From Arthrobacter sp. Soc17.1.1.1 (GTDB lineage Bacteria > Actinomycetota > Actinomycetes > Actinomycetales > Micrococcaceae): a stretch of DNA of 64,000 nucleotides. Made by a program: the position numbers and the translations under genes. This document shows, piece by piece, positions 56,593 to 64,000 of this stretch. Numbering within the stretch: the stretch's first letter is position 1; each line of letters opens with the position of its first letter. The notes under the pieces were generated by a model. The model was not told the DNA's origin and did no database searches. It saw nothing but the letters and a program-made list of their open reading frames with translations. The DNA lies in the NCBI RefSeq assembly GCF_036867195.1, contig NZ_JBAJII010000001.1, positions 1,240,001-1,304,000 of the forward strand, given 5' to 3'.

Positions 56593-56627
56593 GAAAGGCA
56601 GCCGGCCCTCGGGGGCGGCTGCCTTTC
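56593..56627. terminator. Bidirectional terminator between rbfA and the aminotransferase gene
   Basis: GAAAGGCAGCC at 56593-56603 pairs perfectly with GGCTGCCTTTC at 56617-56627; the A-run on one side and T-run on the other suit termination from both directions. Confidence 0.85.
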
Positions 56628-56648
56628 GCGTTCCCGGACCGGGCCGGG

Positions 56649-57824
56649 TCAGGCGGGAGGGGACGGGAACCGCGAGAGCCCCTCGACGAGTTCCTCCGTC
56701 CCGCCGCAGAGCGCGATCCTGACCCACCCCTCGCCCATCGCGCCGAACGCCGTGCCGGGGGCCACAGCGACACCCCGCTCGGCCAGGAAACGGCGGGTCC
56801 AGCCGCGCACGTCCCCGCCCGTCGCGTGGGACAGATCCGCCCACAGGTAGAACGCCCCGCGCGCGTCGAGGTAGCCGATGCCCAGGGCGTCGAGGACGGC
56901 CGTCGCCGCGTCCCGGTTGTGGCGGTAGTGCTCCAGGGCCGTGGACACATAGTCCTGCGGCCCGGTGATCGCGGCCAGGGCCGCGTACTGCGACGACGCC
57001 GCCACGCAGGAGACCGTGGCCTCCATGACGTTGCTGAGCAGCTGCTCCATGCCCGGCGGCGTGACGAGCGCGCCGATGCGCAGCCCGGTCAGGCCGTAGG
57101 TCTTGGACAGCGTCAGGGAGGTGACCACCCGCGCCTCGCGCGCCTCCGGCACGGCCTCGGGGCCGCCCGCGTCGAACCGCGCGGGGCTGACGTGCGGCAC
57201 GTCGTACGTGAAGGCCTCGTAGCACTCGTCCGAGATGATCCACAGGTCGTTCCGGTGCGCGAAACGGACGAGCTCCCGCGTGAGGTCGTGGTCGAACACC
57301 GAGCCGAGCGGGTTGGACGGCGAGTTCAGCATGAGCACGCGGGTGCGCGGGGTGACGAGCCGCTGCAGGTCCTCGATGCGGGGCTGGAAGCCGTGGTGCG
57401 GCACGAGGGGGTAGGGCACGGGGACGCCGCCCAGCAGGCCGACCGTCATGGTGAACGTCGGGTAGCCGGGGTCCGGGATCAGGACCTCGTCGCCCGACCC
57501 GATGAGGGTGCTGAGGGCCAGGTGCAGGCCCTGCTGCGCGCCGGCCACGACGAAGACGCGGGAGGGGTCCTCCGCCACGCCGGACAGGCGCGAGAACCGC
57601 TCGGCGAACGCGGCCCGCACCGGGGCGAGCCCCGCGTTGGGCGTGTAGTTCGTGTCGTCGCGGTCGAGCGCGGCCATGCCCGCCTCGAGCACGTGCCGTG
57701 CCACGGGGAACCCGGGTTCGCCGATGCTGAGGACGATGGAGTCGGGCGTCGCCCACGCCAGCTGCGTGATCTCGCGGATCTGGTTGACCGGGACGTTGAC
57801 CACACGGGACGGAGCGGAAGGCAT
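56649..57824 (-). CDS. Class I/II PLP-dependent aminotransferase
   Basis: 391 residues, fold-type I. IGEPGFPVARHVLEA near the N-terminus, VFVVAGAQQGLHLALSTLIG at about 95, NSPSNPLGSVFD at about 165, DECYEAFTYD at about 200 and the PLP lysine in TLSKTYGLTGLRIG at about 245 with the phosphate arginine. Related to aspartate/alanine-type aminotransferases; the exact substrate is not clear. ATG 57824 has no ribosome site, but TACGAT ends seven bases upstream, so the transcript may be leaderless. It lies against the direction of the rbfA/truB cluster. Confidence 0.88.
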   Translation of the reverse strand: MPSAPSRVVNVPVNQIREITQLAWATPDSIVLSIGEPGFPVARHVLEAGMAALDRDDTNYTPNAGLAPVRAAFAERFSRLSGVAEDPSRVFVVAGAQQGLHLALSTLIGSGDEVLIPDPGYPTFTMTVGLLGGVPVPYPLVPHHGFQPRIEDLQRLVTPRTRVLMLNSPSNPLGSVFDHDLTRELVRFAHRNDLWIISDECYEAFTYDVPHVSPARFDAGGPEAVPEAREARVVTSLTLSKTYGLTGLRIGALVTPPGMEQLLSNVMEATVSCVAASSQYAALAAITGPQDYVSTALEHYRHNRDAATAVLDALGIGYLDARGAFYLWADLSHATGGDVRGWTRRFLAERGVAVAPGTAFGAMGEGWVRIALCGGTEELVEGLSRFPSPPA

Positions 57825-57901
57825 AGGCAGGATCGTATCGCGCACCCAGGGCACCGGCGTCGGGGGCGCGGGACCGCGCAGCCGCGGGCCGGACGGGCCC
57901 A

Positions 57902-57907
57902 TATACT
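57902..57907 (+). promoter_or_regulatory. -10 box (TATACT) of truB
   Basis: TATACT ends seven bases before the GTG at 57915; the ribosome-like GGAGG is only one base from the GTG and too close to act, so a leaderless message is likely. The divergent aminotransferase start is 90 bases away with its own TACGAT box. Confidence 0.65.
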
Positions 57908-57914
57908 GGGAGGC

Positions 57915-58817
57915 GTGAATTCCGGGCAGGTCCACTCAGGGCTGATCATCGTGGACAAGCCTCAGGGCTGGACCAGTCATGACGTCGTGGGCCGCCTCCG
58001 CCGGCTCGCCGGGACCCGGAAGGTGGGGCACGCCGGGACCCTCGATCCGATGGCCACCGGCGTCCTCGTGATCGGGATCAACCGGGCCACCCGCCTGCTC
58101 ACCTTCATCGTGGGGACGTCGAAGACGTACACCGCCACCATCCGCCTCGGCCAGTCGACCCTCACGGACGACGCCGAGGGCGAGGTCACGGGCGGCAGCA
58201 TCGCCGCCGCCGTCACCGAGGAGGACATCCGCGCCGCGGTGGCCGCCCTCACGGGCGACATCCAGCAGGTGCCGAGCAGCGTGAGCGCCATCAAGGTCAA
58301 GGGGGAGAGGTCCTACGCCCGCGTGCGCGCCGGCGAGGACGTGGACCTGCCCGCACGCCCCGTGACCGTCCACCGCTTCGACGTCCACGCCGTCCGCAGG
58401 GTCAGCAACGGACGGCTGCAGGACCTCGACGTCACGGTCGACTGCAGTTCCGGCACCTACATCCGCGCCCTCGCCCGCGACCTGGGGGACGCGCTCGGCG
58501 TCGGCGGGCACCTGACGGCCCTGCGCCGCACGAAGGTCGGCCCGTACTCGATCGAGCAGGCCCGCACGCTGGACGAGCTCGCGCAGGACCTGGAGGTCCT
58601 CCCGCTCGACGACGCCGGCCGCGCCCTGTTCCCGGTCCGGGAGCTGACGGACGCCGAGGCCGCCGACGTCTCCCACGGCCGGCGGATCGGGCCCAGCAGC
58701 GAGACCGACGCGCCCGTCGCCGCGTTCGCCCCGGACGGCACCCTCGTGGCGCTGCTGGAGAACCGCGGCGGGGCCGCCCGGACCACGCTGGTGTTCGCGC
58801 CGGGCGGGCAGGACTAG
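57915..58817 (+). CDS. truB: tRNA pseudouridine(55) synthase
   Basis: Makes pseudouridine 55 in the T loop of all tRNAs. 300 residues. LIIVDKPQGWTSHDVVGRLRR at about 9 and HAGTLDPMATGVLVIGINRAT at about 35, where D is the catalytic aspartate; VPSSVSAIKVKGERSYARVR at about 115, and GTYIRALARDLGDALG at about 180. The GTG is fixed by the -10 box and by the lack of another start codon before the conserved domain. Followed two bases later by a small membrane-protein gene. Confidence 0.95.
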   Translation: MNSGQVHSGLIIVDKPQGWTSHDVVGRLRRLAGTRKVGHAGTLDPMATGVLVIGINRATRLLTFIVGTSKTYTATIRLGQSTLTDDAEGEVTGGSIAAAVTEEDIRAAVAALTGDIQQVPSSVSAIKVKGERSYARVRAGEDVDLPARPVTVHRFDVHAVRRVSNGRLQDLDVTVDCSSGTYIRALARDLGDALGVGGHLTALRRTKVGPYSIEQARTLDELAQDLEVLPLDDAGRALFPVRELTDAEAADVSHGRRIGPSSETDAPVAAFAPDGTLVALLENRGGAARTTLVFAPGGQD

Positions 58818-58819
58818 CC

Positions 58820-59188
58820 GTGGATCCCTTCCTCCTCGTCGGATCGCTGGTGTGCGTGCTGGCCGCCCTCCTGTGCATCGGCGCCGCCCTGCTGCGGCAG
58901 CCCCCCAACGACATCACCATCCTGTCCGTCGCGGCCGTCGAACTCTTCCTGCTGGCCTACGCGGTCGGCGCGGTGATCCGGCAGCTCACGGGAGACCCCG
59001 TGCTGGGGGAGGCCTGGGAGTTCTGGGGCTACCTCCTCACGGCGCTCCTGGTGCCGGTCGGGGCGTTCTGGTGGGCGATCCTCGAGAAGACGCGGTGGAG
59101 CAACTACGTGCTCGCGGCGGCGGGGCTGACGGTCTTCGTCATGCTCGTCCGCATGGAGCAGATCTGGGACGGGGTGGCGGGACTGTGA
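58820..59188 (+). CDS. Small integral membrane protein of unknown function
   Basis: 122 residues with four hydrophobic segments (VDPFLLVGSLVCVLAALL, ILSVAAVELFLLAYAVGAV, FWGYLLTALLVPVGAFWW, YVLAAAGLTVFVMLV). The GTG lies two bases after truB and the stop overlaps the next gene (GTGA). No family with known function was recognised. It probably forms one operon with truB and the next gene. Confidence 0.75.
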   Translation: MDPFLLVGSLVCVLAALLCIGAALLRQPPNDITILSVAAVELFLLAYAVGAVIRQLTGDPVLGEAWEFWGYLLTALLVPVGAFWWAILEKTRWSNYVLAAAGLTVFVMLVRMEQIWDGVAGL

Positions 59189-59631
59189 CGGAGCGGGGAC
59201 AGAGGCCGGACGGCGTGGCGGACGTCGAGGGATCGAGCCGGGCCGGCGGGCCCGGGCGGCTCCTGGTCGCCGTGTACGGGGTGTTCGCCCTCGCGGCGAC
59301 GGCGCGCGCGGCCTTCCAGATCGCGACGAAGTTCGGCGAGGCGCCGCTCGCGTACCTGCTCTCGGCGGTCGCAGCCGTGGTGTACGTCGTGGCGACGGTG
59401 TCCCTCGCCCGGCCGGGTGCGCGCGCCTACCGGGTGTCGGTCGTGGCCGTCACCACTGAGCTCGTGGGCGTGGTCACCGTCGGACTCCTCAGCGTGTTCG
59501 ACGCCGAGGCCTTCCCCCACGAGACGGTCTGGTCCGCCTTCGGCCGGGGCTACGGCTTCGTGCCCCTCGTCCTGCCGATCCTCGGACTCGTCTGGCTGCG
59601 CCGGAACCGACCCGGCCGCGCCACCGCCTGA
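59185..59631 (+). CDS. Small integral membrane protein of unknown function
   Basis: 148 residues. A hydrophilic N-terminus of about 25 residues, then four hydrophobic stretches (LLVAVYGVFALAATARAAF, PLAYLLSAVAAVVYVVATVSL, VVAVTTELVGVVTVGLLSVF, FVPLVLPILGLVWL). GTG 59185 overlaps the upstream stop. The function is unknown; co-location with the preceding gene suggests a shared role. Confidence 0.75.
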   Translation: MTERGQRPDGVADVEGSSRAGGPGRLLVAVYGVFALAATARAAFQIATKFGEAPLAYLLSAVAAVVYVVATVSLARPGARAYRVSVVAVTTELVGVVTVGLLSVFDAEAFPHETVWSAFGRGYGFVPLVLPILGLVWLRRNRPGRATA

Positions 59632-59737
59632 CCGGCGTCGCCCACCGTCGGCATCCACCGCGATCCGCCCCCGACGGCGGGCGGCACCGTGAGAGTATGG
59701 CCGGAGAGCATCATCCGGCCCGCCCCCAGGGAGTGAC

Positions 59738-60418
59738 ATGACCAGCAACAGCCCCGAGCACGAGAACCCGACGGCTTCCGGCGGGCGGCCCGTGGGACCG
59801 GACGCCCGGCCGCGGCAGGGGGCCGGGACCGGAGCGGCGCCCACCTCCAGTCCTGCCTCCGCATCCTCCACCCCCGCTTCCACCCCGGCCGGCACGTCCT
59901 CCACGGCCCCCACGACCTCCACGCCCGCGAAGGGTGGCACCACCCCGGCCAGGGGTGGCACCGCCCCCGCCAAGGGGAAGAAGCCCGGCAAGGGCTCGGG
60001 CGAGGACTGGAACGTCTTCCGGACCGTCGTCGTGCTGGTGGGCCTCGTGCTCGCCGCGTTCGGCGCCTACTACCTGATCCTCGGGACCGCGGGACTGCCC
60101 GACACCGAGGCCAGCCCCGCGAACCCCACGCTCGAGAGCCAGTTCAGGTTCTTCTCGGCCATGATGGTCGGCGTGGGCGCCGCCTTCATCACCATCGCCA
60201 TCAAGTTCCAGTGGGCCAACATGCTCTGGCTCGTGTGCCTCATGGTCTTCATCGGCGGGATCGGCCGGGTGCTGTCCTGGGCCTTCTCCGGCACACCCAA
60301 CTACGTCCTGATCATCCTCATGGTCGTGGAACTGGCGTTCCCCCCGGCCCTGCTCGTGTGGCACAAGTACATCGCGAAGACCAGCGACCTCCGCAGGGAG
60401 TTCGCGCAGCGCGGCTGA
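59738..60418 (+). CDS. DUF4345-like membrane protein with Thr/Pro-rich N-terminus
   Basis: 226 residues. The first 85 are rich in Ala/Thr/Pro/Ser with repeats such as GGTTPARGGTAPAKG; the rest has four hydrophobic helices (VVLVGLVLAAFGAYYLIL, FFSAMMVGVGAAFITIAI, MLWLVCLMVFIGGIGRVL, ILMVVELAFPPALLVW). The layout and the FRFFSA and GGIGRVLSWA sequences resemble DUF4345. Function unknown. ATG 59738 follows GGGAGTG. Confidence 0.7.
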   Translation: MTSNSPEHENPTASGGRPVGPDARPRQGAGTGAAPTSSPASASSTPASTPAGTSSTAPTTSTPAKGGTTPARGGTAPAKGKKPGKGSGEDWNVFRTVVVLVGLVLAAFGAYYLILGTAGLPDTEASPANPTLESQFRFFSAMMVGVGAAFITIAIKFQWANMLWLVCLMVFIGGIGRVLSWAFSGTPNYVLIILMVVELAFPPALLVWHKYIAKTSDLRREFAQRG

Positions 60419-60505
60419 CCCCGCGTCCCTCCGCCCGCTGACCGCCGCGCACGGCGCCCCCGCCCGTGCGCCCGGAGCGATGCCGTCCGCGGCAGGGCTT
60501 TCGGC

Positions 60506-60511
60506 CATAAT
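60506..60511 (+). promoter_or_regulatory. Candidate -10 box (CATAAT) for ribF
   Basis: CATAAT lies 70 bases before the ribF start, in the gap after the DUF4345 gene. No -35 hexamer is convincing. Confidence 0.4.
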
Positions 60512-60581
60512 GGGAGAGGCGATTCCCCCCGCCGGAGTTCATCCGCGGCCCCGGGGATCAGCCGGATCCCGAAGGAGATGC

Positions 60582-61577
60582 GTGTACTACTGGAGAGACC
60601 TGGACAGCGTGCCCCGGGAGTTCGGGCCCTCCGTCCTGACGCTCGGCAACTTCGACGGCGTGCACCGGGGCCACCAGCGCGTCCTGCAGCAGGTCGTCGA
60701 GGCGGCACGGCAGCGTTCCGCGGCCGCTGTCGTCGTGTCCTTCGACCCGCACCCCGCCCAGGTGCACCGCCCCGACGCGGCCCCCGAACTGATCATGGGC
60801 CTCGAGGACCGCGTGGCCACCCTCGCCGAGACCGGCATCGACGCGCTGCTCATGATGCACTACACCCTCGAGCTGGCCTCCAACACCCCCGAGGAGTTCG
60901 TGGAGCGGGTGTTCGTGCGGACCCTGAAGGCCAAGGCCGTGGTGATCGGGCACGACGTCCGGTTCGGGCGCGGCAACAGCGGCGACCTCGACACGATGCG
61001 CGCGCTCGGCCGGAAGCTCGGCTTCGAGGTCATCACCATCGACGACTTCGGCGCGAGCTTCCCCATGGACGCCACGGACGCCGACGGCGACCGCCGCTGC
61101 TCGTCCACCTGGGTGCGGGAGGCCCTGGAGGCCGGCGAGGTGGGGACGGCGGCGCGTGTGCTCGGCCGATCCCACCGCATGCGCGGCGACGTGGTGCACG
61201 GGGCGGCGCGCGGACGGGAGCTCGGCTACCCGACCGCGAACCTCGCCGCGTCCGCCCAGGGCTACATCCCCGCCGACGGCATCTACGCCGGCTGGCTGAT
61301 CGACGAGGCGGGCACGCGGTGGCCGGCGGCCATCTCCGTGGGCTCGAACCCGACGTTCGACGGCGTCGACCGGCAGGTCGAGGCGCACGTCATCAACAGG
61401 CCGCCTGAGCGCGTGCAGGATTTCGACCTGTACGGGCAGGCCGTCGTCGTCGAGTTCGTCGAACGCCTGCGCGGGCAGGTCGCCTACACCGGGCCCGAGG
61501 CGCTCATCGAGCAGATGAAGCTCGACGTCGAGAACGCGCGCGGCCTGCTTTCGACAGAACCCCAGCCCAGACGCTAA
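60582..61577 (+). CDS. ribF: Bifunctional riboflavin kinase/FAD synthetase
   Basis: Makes FMN and then FAD. 331 residues. The N-terminal FAD synthetase domain has SVLTLGNFDGVHRGHQRVL at about 18, with the H-x-G-H motif, and the ISSTxIR-like SSTWVREALEAGEV region at about 170. The C-terminal kinase domain has GRELGYPTANLA at about 210 and the rest of the flavin/ADP pocket to residue 320. GTG 60582 has AAGGAG four bases before; ATG 60578 is in another frame. Followed by rpsO, as is typical. Confidence 0.94.
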   Translation: MYYWRDLDSVPREFGPSVLTLGNFDGVHRGHQRVLQQVVEAARQRSAAAVVVSFDPHPAQVHRPDAAPELIMGLEDRVATLAETGIDALLMMHYTLELASNTPEEFVERVFVRTLKAKAVVIGHDVRFGRGNSGDLDTMRALGRKLGFEVITIDDFGASFPMDATDADGDRRCSSTWVREALEAGEVGTAARVLGRSHRMRGDVVHGAARGRELGYPTANLAASAQGYIPADGIYAGWLIDEAGTRWPAAISVGSNPTFDGVDRQVEAHVINRPPERVQDFDLYGQAVVVEFVERLRGQVAYTGPEALIEQMKLDVENARGLLSTEPQPRR

Positions 61578-61587
61578 ACTGGTCAAA

Positions 61588-61621
61588 GATCCGGCTGCAG
61601 TCCGTGGTGGCTGGATTTTTC
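61588..61621 (+). terminator. Terminator-like hairpin between ribF and rpsO
   Basis: GATCCGGCT at 61588-61596 pairs with GGCTGGATT at 61609-61617 with three wobbles, then a run of T to 61620. It could attenuate rpsO or end the ribF message. Confidence 0.55.
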
Positions 61622-61680
61622 TGTGTCGTCGTGCAAGCGATGCTCAGCACTTGTTCACGGTACAACTCTAGGAGTTACTC

Positions 61681-61950
61681 GTGGCCCTTGACGCCGCCAT
61701 CAAGCAGGAAATCATCAAGGAATACGCCCTGGCCGAAGGTGACACCGGTTCACCCGAGGTGCAGATCGCGATGCTTTCCCGTCGTATCCTCGACCTGACC
61801 GAGCACCTGAAGATGCACAAGCACGACCACCACACGCGTCGTGGCCTGCTGCTTCTCGTGGGTCGCCGCCGTCGCCTGCTGGACTACCTGCGGGACACCG
61901 ACATCACGCGCTACCGTTCGCTCATCGAGCGCCTGGGTCTGCGTCGATAA
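61681..61950 (+). CDS. rpsO: 30S ribosomal protein S15
   Basis: Binds 16S rRNA early in platform assembly. 89 residues, exact family size: [31 protein letters not shown] (shown in part by its core [14 protein letters not shown]) and [27 protein letters not shown] 61681 has AGGAG seven bases upstream. rpsO-pnp is conserved in almost all bacteria. Confidence 0.98.
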   Translation: MALDAAIKQEIIKEYALAEGDTGSPEVQIAMLSRRILDLTEHLKMHKHDHHTRRGLLLLVGRRRRLLDYLRDTDITRYRSLIERLGLRR

Positions 61951-61959
61951 GTAGCATCG

Positions 61960-61997
61960 GAAGGCGGCACCTTCTCTCCGGAGAGGGCGTCGCCTTC
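61960..61997 (+). terminator. Long hairpin between rpsO and pnp (terminator or RNase III site)
   Basis: GAAGGCG at 61960-61966 pairs with CGCCTTC at 61991-61997, and inside CTCTCC/GGAGAG forms a second stem. In Streptomyces and E. coli a hairpin here is cut by RNase III; this one is a candidate for the same. Confidence 0.65.
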
Positions 61998-62120
61998 TCT
62001 CGCTGACGGGCATCGTCCGTCGGCGGATCGCAGGACAGCAGTACGGCAGGAACAGCACCACCAGCAGCAAAGACCGCACAACAGGGGTCAACCGGCACCG
62101 CGCATTCGCGGTCCTCGGTA

Positions 62121-62257
62121 GTGGTCCCCGGAAAGCATCGAGACGATGCCGCTCCGTGGATCTCGATCGAAGACCGGATGCTGTGGACCGTCCAGCGGGG
62201 ACGGGACCACGACGGGTGCCGATTGCCTCCGATACCTGAGAAACGGAGGTGACTCTC
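62121..62257 (+). promoter_or_regulatory. Structured 5' leader of pnp, with the ribosome site in a stem
   Basis: GTGGTCCC at 62121-62128 pairs perfectly with GGGACCAC at 62203-62210; inside is GCATCG-AGA-CGATGC (62135-62149). Alternatively GTCCCCG (62124-62130) can pair with CGGGGAC (62196-62202). Downstream CCTCCG at 62226-62231 pairs with CGGAGG at 62244-62249, which is the pnp ribosome site. A conserved actino-pnp RNA motif is known from pnp leaders in this phylum; I have not matched it to the published consensus. Confidence 0.6.
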
Positions 62258-64000
62258 TTGGAGGGTCCCGAAATCCAGTTCGCCGAAGCAGTGATCGACA
62301 ACGGTCGCTTCGGAACACGCACCGTCCGCTTCGAGACCGGGCGTCTCGCCCAGCAGGCCGCCGGCTCCGCCATGGTCTACATCGACGAGGACACCGCCCT
62401 GCTCTCGGCCACGACCGCGGGCAAGCAGCCGCGCGAAGGGTTCGACTTCTTCCCCCTGACGGTCGACGTCGAGGAGCGCATGTACGCCGCGGGCCGCATC
62501 CCGGGCTCGTTCTTCCGTCGCGAGGGCCGCCCCTCCACCGAGGCCATCCTCGCGTGCCGCCTCATGGACCGCCCGCTGCGCCCCGCGTTCGTCAAGGGAC
62601 TCCGCAACGAGGTCCAGGTCGTCGTGACCGTCCTCGCGATCAACCCTGACGTCCGCTACGACGTCGTCGCCATCAACGCGGCCTCGATGTCCACCCAGCT
62701 GTCCGGCCTGCCCTTCTCGGGCCCGATCGGCGGCGTCCGCGTGGCCCTCGTGTCCGACGGCAGCGGTTCCGACCAGTGGATCGCCTTCCCGAAGCACTCC
62801 GAGCTCGAGAACTCCGTCTTCGACATGGTCGTCGCCGGACGCATCGCCGGTGACGACGTCGCCATCATGATGGTCGAGGCCGAGGCCACCGACAACTCGT
62901 GGACCCTCATCAAGGAGAACGGCGCCACCGCCCCCACCGAGGAGATCGTCGCCGACGGCCTCGAGGCGGCGAAGCCCTTCATCCGCGCGCTGTGCGAGGC
63001 GCAGGCCGACCTCGCGGCGCGTGCCGCAAAGCCGACCGTCGAGTTCCCGATCTTCCTCGACTACCAGGACGACGTGTACGAGGCGATCGAGGCCGCAGGC
63101 TCCGAGAAGCTCGCCCAGGTCTTCCAGATCGCCGACAAGCAGGAGCGCAACACCGCCACCGACGCGCTCAAGGCCGAGCTCATGGACGCCCTCGGCGCCC
63201 AGTTCGAGGGACGCGAGAAGGAGCTGTCCGCAGCCTTCCGCTCGCTCAACAAGGCCGTGGTCCGCCAGCGCATCCTCAAGGACCAGGTCCGCATCGACGG
63301 CCGCGGCCTGAGCGACATCCGCAAGCTCACCGCCGAGGTCGAGGTCCTGCCGCGCGTGCACGGCTCCGCGATCTTCGAGCGCGGCGAGACCCAGATCATG
63401 GGCGTCACAACGCTGAACATGCTCAAGATGGAGCAGCAGATCGACTCGCTGTCGCCCGTCACGCGCAAGCGCTACATGCACAACTACAACTTCCCGCCCT
63501 ACTCCACCGGCGAGACCGGCCGCGTCGGTTCGCCGAAGCGCCGCGAGATCGGCCACGGAGCCCTGGCAGAGCGCGCCCTCGTGCCCGTCCTGCCGACCCG
63601 CGAGGAGTTCCCCTACGCGATCCGCCAGGTGTCCGAGGCGCTGAGCTCCAACGGCTCGACGTCGATGGGCTCCGTGTGCGCCTCGACGCTGTCGCTGCTC
63701 AACGCCGGTGTGCCCCTCCGGGCGCCGGTCGCCGGCATCGCCATGGGCCTCGTGTCCGACGTCGTCGACGGCCAGACGCGCTACGCGGCGCTGACCGACA
63801 TCCTGGGAGCCGAGGACGCCTTCGGCGACATGGACTTCAAGGTCGCCGGTACGTCCGAGTTCGTCACCGCGATCCAGCTGGACACCAAGCTCGACGGCAT
63901 CCCCGCGTCGGTGCTGGCCGCCGCGCTGAAGCAGGCCCGCGAGGCACGCCTGCACATCCTCGGTGTGCTGCAGGCCGCGATCGACGCACCGGACGAGCTC
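62258..64000 (+). CDS. pnp: Polynucleotide phosphorylase, 3' end outside window
   Basis: Exoribonuclease that degrades RNA from the 3' end with phosphate. The visible 581 codons cover the first RNase PH domain (about 20-155, with [18 protein letters not shown]), the alpha-helical domain (about 160-300) and most of the second RNase PH domain with [34 protein letters not shown] and [20 protein letters not shown] (core [11 protein letters not shown]). The KH and S1 domains must lie beyond the window. Start is TTG 62258, six bases after the GGAGGTGA site. The second half of a typical 740-residue protein is missing only because the window ends. Confidence 0.96.
   Translation, partial: MEGPEIQFAEAVIDNGRFGTRTVRFETGRLAQQAAGSAMVYIDEDTALLSATTAGKQPREGFDFFPLTVDVEERMYAAGRIPGSFFRREGRPSTEAILACRLMDRPLRPAFVKGLRNEVQVVVTVLAINPDVRYDVVAINAASMSTQLSGLPFSGPIGGVRVALVSDGSGSDQWIAFPKHSELENSVFDMVVAGRIAGDDVAIMMVEAEATDNSWTLIKENGATAPTEEIVADGLEAAKPFIRALCEAQADLAARAAKPTVEFPIFLDYQDDVYEAIEAAGSEKLAQVFQIADKQERNTATDALKAELMDALGAQFEGREKELSAAFRSLNKAVVRQRILKDQVRIDGRGLSDIRKLTAEVEVLPRVHGSAIFERGETQIMGVTTLNMLKMEQQIDSLSPVTRKRYMHNYNFPPYSTGETGRVGSPKRREIGHGALAERALVPVLPTREEFPYAIRQVSEALSSNGSTSMGSVCASTLSLLNAGVPLRAPVAGIAMGLVSDVVDGQTRYAALTDILGAEDAFGDMDFKVAGTSEFVTAIQLDTKLDGIPASVLAAALKQAREARLHILGVLQAAIDAPDEL

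Noticed and set aside
61922..63955. A 677-residue open frame on the minus strand over pnp
   Set aside because: Pure antisense of the pnp gene, whose family motifs are unmistakable on the plus strand.

Overview
The window is a gene-dense, very GC-rich stretch of chromosome from an actinobacterium. The gene order best fits the Arthrobacter-like Micrococcaceae: rpsB-tsf-pyrH-frr-cdsA, then dxr-site-2 protease-ispG, proS, rimP-nusA-ylxR-infB-rbfA, truB-ribF-rpsO-pnp. Frequent GTG/TTG starts, a 13E12/DUF222-HNH gene and several apparently leaderless genes agree. The family is an inference from gene order and style; no rRNA is present to settle it.

Layout. 0-8 kb: membrane transport and envelope genes (a cut-off SDR/DUF2867 protein, two MFS carriers, a holin-like protein, a CDP-alcohol phosphatidyltransferase, a DMT carrier, a GT4 glycosyltransferase) and a CAT-anticodon tRNA. 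8-15.6 kb: an acyl-CoA dehydrogenase, an M23 peptidase and the rpsB-to-cdsA translation/lipid block, closed by a DivIVA-repeat gene. 15.6-36.5 kb: a catabolic block lying between cdsA and dxr. It holds two SSS symporter cassettes around a LytS/LytTR two-component system, then an Lrp regulator with the branched-chain keto-acid dehydrogenase operon, then a TetR regulator with a seven-gene leucine-degradation operon (methylcrotonyl-CoA carboxylase, acyl-CoA dehydrogenase, CoA transferase, MaoC hydratase, CitE-type lyase). 36.5-39.2 kb: a DHFR-like reductase, a 240-bp array of thirty 8-bp repeats and an HNH-endonuclease gene. 39.3-48 kb: isoprenoid genes dxr and ispG around a site-2 protease, a SatD-like regulator, proS and a TSUP carrier. 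48-64 kb: an antibiotic-kinase-like gene, a ferritin-like protein and the nusA/infB/pnp translation-RNA decay cluster, cut off inside pnp.

How the parts work together. The dehydrogenase operon turns branched-chain keto acids into acyl-CoAs, and the leucine operon takes the leucine-derived one to acetyl-CoA and acetoacetate, probably by the R-stereospecific route described for the homologous Mycobacterium tuberculosis operon. The sequence also shows a possible regulatory network. A GTTA-N8-TAAC palindrome occurs twice in front of the leucine operon and once on the promoter of the distant acyl-CoA dehydrogenase at 8.2 kb. CRP/GlxR-type sites (GTGA-N6-TCAC) sit before the acetate-type symporter and the keto-acid dehydrogenase operon.

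I saw no CRISPR array, prophage, insertion sequence, secretion system or defence island. The least explained elements are the 8-bp satellite, the shared palindrome, and the structured leaders of bkd and pnp.
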